Assembly: GCF_001902295.1 (NCBI RefSeq)
Contig: NZ_CP018335.1
Location: 868,001-932,000 of the forward strand
Source: Clostridium kluyveri
Lineage (GTDB): Bacteria > Bacillota > Clostridia > Clostridiales > Clostridiaceae
Length of the DNA: 64,000 nt
Direction of reading: 5' to 3'
In this document: one piece after another, positions 62,380 through 64,000 of the stretch
Layout of the letters: each line of letters starts with the position of its first letter
Numbering within the stretch: position 1 is the stretch's first letter
Notes under the pieces: model-generated
What the model was told of the DNA's origin: nothing
The model's database searches: none
What the model saw: only the letters and a program-made list of their open reading frames with translations
Program-made: the position numbers and the translations under genes

Positions 62380-63852
62380 ATGGGAAAAGTATACTTAATA
62401 GGTGCAGGACCTGGAAATGAGGAATTAGTTACACTAAAAGCAATAAGAGTTTTGAAGGAATGTACGGCAGTACTATATGATAGGCTTTCAGGAGAGGGCT
62501 TACTTAAATATTTAAATAAGGACTGTAAAATATTTTATTGTGGAAAAGAACCAGGATGCCATTATAAATCTCAAAATGAAATAAACAATATGCTTGTTAA
62601 GCTTGCAAGGGAAGGTCATACAGTAGGAAGAATAAAAGGTGGAGATCCTTATGTATTTGGAAGAGGAGGAGAAGAGGGCATTAGACTGAGTGAGGAGGGG
62701 ATTTCCTTTGAGAGTATTCCTGGAATTACATCTGCCATAGCTGTTTTAAATTATGCAGGAATTCCTGTTACTCATAGGGGAATTGCCAGGAGTTTTCATG
62801 TTTTTACGGGTATGAGCAGAGAGGGACTAAGTCTTCAATGGGAATATATTTCAAAATTATCAGGAACTTTGATTTTTCTTATGGGTATGGAACATATAGA
62901 AGAAATATCTAAAAACCTTATAAAAAACGGAAAAAGCGAGAATACACCTGCAGGAGTGATAATGAGGGGAACCACTTCAAAACAAAAAATGGTAATAGGA
63001 AATTTGATAAATATAACACAAAAGGCACAAGATGAAAAGCTTAAGGCACCTTGTATTATTGTGGTGGGGGAAGTAGTATCTTTCAGTAAAACTTTGAATT
63101 GGTATAATAAAATGAAATTATCTGGTACTAATGTATGTATTACAAGGAGCAGAGAACAAGCTTATGAGGTTAAAAACAAGCTTCTTAAATTAGGTGCAGA
63201 AGTTACGGAAATTAATGCAATAAAGATTTTAAGTACCACTGAAAATATGAAACAGTATTTAGATAGACTCAATACTTATGATTTTATAGTTATGAGCAGT
63301 GTAAATAGTGTAAATATATTTTTAAATTATTTAAAAGAAAAAAGGTATGATGTTAGAAATATAAAAGGGAAATTTGCAGTAATCGGCACTGCTACGGAAA
63401 AGGCTTTAATGGAAAGAGGCATATATGCAGATATCAGGGCTAAAGAATTTGTAAGTGAAAGCTTGAAGGAAGAACTTATGAAGAAAGTAAAAAAATCTGA
63501 CAGAATATTAATACCTTGTTCAAAACATTCTAGAAGAAAAGTAGCCCAAAGTTTAATTGATTTTGGCTGTATAGTAGATGAAGTTTATATTTATGAACCG
63601 GTGCAGGGTGACATATCCAATAAAAAAGCCTTTGATGAGGTGGATGTTGTATTTTTAACCAGCCCTTCTACAGTGAAAAATATGATAAATATTGTAGGCT
63701 TGGATAAGCTTCGTGAAAAAATCAATATAGCCATAGGTCCCATTACTTATAAGGAACTAGAAAATCACAATATATCTGGGTTTATCAGTGATGAATTTAC
63801 AACGGACGGCATGATTAATAAGCTTATAGAGTTAAGGTACAATAAAGATTAG
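62380..63852 (+). CDS. cobA-hemD: Uroporphyrinogen-III methyltransferase / uroporphyrinogen-III synthase fusion
   Basis: A bifunctional protein of about 490 residues. The first 245 are the SAM-dependent uroporphyrinogen-III C-methyltransferase that makes precorrin-2 (GAGPGNEELVTLKA, GRIKGGDPYVFGRGGEE, GIPVTHRG). The rest is HemD, which closes hydroxymethylbilane to uroporphyrinogen III (VCITRSREQA, LTSPSTVKNMI). A frame from ATG 62359 overlaps the hemC stop, but AAAGGAGAT is better placed for ATG 62380. Confidence 0.95.
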   Translation: MGKVYLIGAGPGNEELVTLKAIRVLKECTAVLYDRLSGEGLLKYLNKDCKIFYCGKEPGCHYKSQNEINNMLVKLAREGHTVGRIKGGDPYVFGRGGEEGIRLSEEGISFESIPGITSAIAVLNYAGIPVTHRGIARSFHVFTGMSREGLSLQWEYISKLSGTLIFLMGMEHIEEISKNLIKNGKSENTPAGVIMRGTTSKQKMVIGNLINITQKAQDEKLKAPCIIVVGEVVSFSKTLNWYNKMKLSGTNVCITRSREQAYEVKNKLLKLGAEVTEINAIKILSTTENMKQYLDRLNTYDFIVMSSVNSVNIFLNYLKEKRYDVRNIKGKFAVIGTATEKALMERGIYADIRAKEFVSESLKEELMKKVKKSDRILIPCSKHSRRKVAQSLIDFGCIVDEVYIYEPVQGDISNKKAFDEVDVVFLTSPSTVKNMINIVGLDKLREKINIAIGPITYKELENHNISGFISDEFTTDGMINKLIELRYNKD

Positions 63853-63863
63853 GAAGTGATTAT

Positions 63864-64000
63864 GTGAAAAAGGCAATTTTAGTTGTTAGTTTTGGAACAA
63901 CTTATGAAAGTACAAGAAAACTTACAATTGATGTTATTGAAGATAAAATAAGAAAAAGATTTAGCGATTATGAAATCAGAAGGGCATTTACGGCTTATAA
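63864..64000 (+). CDS. cbiK: Sirohydrochlorin cobaltochelatase CbiK (partial)
   Basis: The first 45 codons, starting at GTG 63864 with AGGAAGTGAT upstream, read MKKAILVVSFGTTYESTRKL and continue to a RRAFTAY segment. This is the N-terminus of the CbiK class of cobaltochelatases, which insert Co2+ into sirohydrochlorin. The gene runs off the window. Its position fits the early cobalt insertion pathway. Confidence 0.9.
   Translation, partial: MKKAILVVSFGTTYESTRKLTIDVIEDKIRKRFSDYEIRRAFTAY

Noticed and set aside
1..64000. CRISPR array or prophage
   Set aside because: No regular short repeats with unique spacers, and no phage structural, integrase or terminase genes were seen.

Overview
The window is low-GC, gene-dense DNA from a spore-forming, strictly anaerobic-type Firmicute. 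It fits the genus Clostridium, perhaps near C. kluyveri; that species guess rests on overall impression, not a search. Support comes from spore coat genes (cotJABC, a CotF-like protein), a YtfJ/GerW gene, an oxygen-sensitive L-serine dehydratase pair, T-box and cobalamin riboswitches, many TTG/GTG starts, and a complete-looking anaerobic cobalamin operon.

Layout. 1-4.5 kb: end of polA, coaE, a lytic transglycosylase, tRNA-Leu(GAG), a short-chain dehydrogenase, cotJABC and a CotF-like gene. 4.5-8.3 kb: an LRAT-fold protein, a decayed DUF4491 gene, a small membrane protein bracketed by two copies of a structured repeat, and the DUF2953/ytfJ pair. 8-13.4 kb: a two-component system (response regulator, a sensor-less relic kinase, a full kinase) with three small secreted proteins. 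Four promoters here share an 18-bp box at a fixed 32-nt distance from the -10 hexamer, so this looks like a local self-contained regulon. 13.4-38.4 kb: mostly housekeeping and transport: EamA transporter, pepD, TauE/DUF1634, cysteine desulfurase-like protein, dhaLM, aspartate 4-decarboxylase, sdaAB/sdaAA, cold-shock protein, MFS transporter, thrC, a GGDEF protein, addA, an amino-acid ABC importer without its ATPase, and a secreted M16 metalloprotease.

38.9-51.3 kb is a corrinoid-dependent methyltransferase region. It has two ferredoxin-type corrinoid-activating ATPases, one intact corrinoid protein and one deleted relic, four UroD-fold proteins, a COG0523 GTPase, DUF1638 and an AAA+ ATPase. 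A T-box leader with its own promoter precedes the intact corrinoid protein, an unusual switch for such genes. The methyl donor is unknown. 51.4-64 kb is a cobalamin-riboswitch-controlled operon: cbiMNQO cobalt import, the hem genes for uroporphyrinogen III, and cob/cbi genes, running off the right edge in cbiK. It can supply the corrinoid that the methyltransferase region needs.

The most unusual recurrent signal is a 150-200 bp structured repeat (five good copies plus relics) with compensatory base changes in its last hairpin. Three copies sit on the stop codon of a gene transcribed toward them, and two of these supply the same last residues (SSDS) and stop codon to unrelated proteins. Several genes carry internal deletions or frameshifts (DUF4491, histidine kinase, a secreted protein, corrinoid protein), so this is a region with active small-scale decay.
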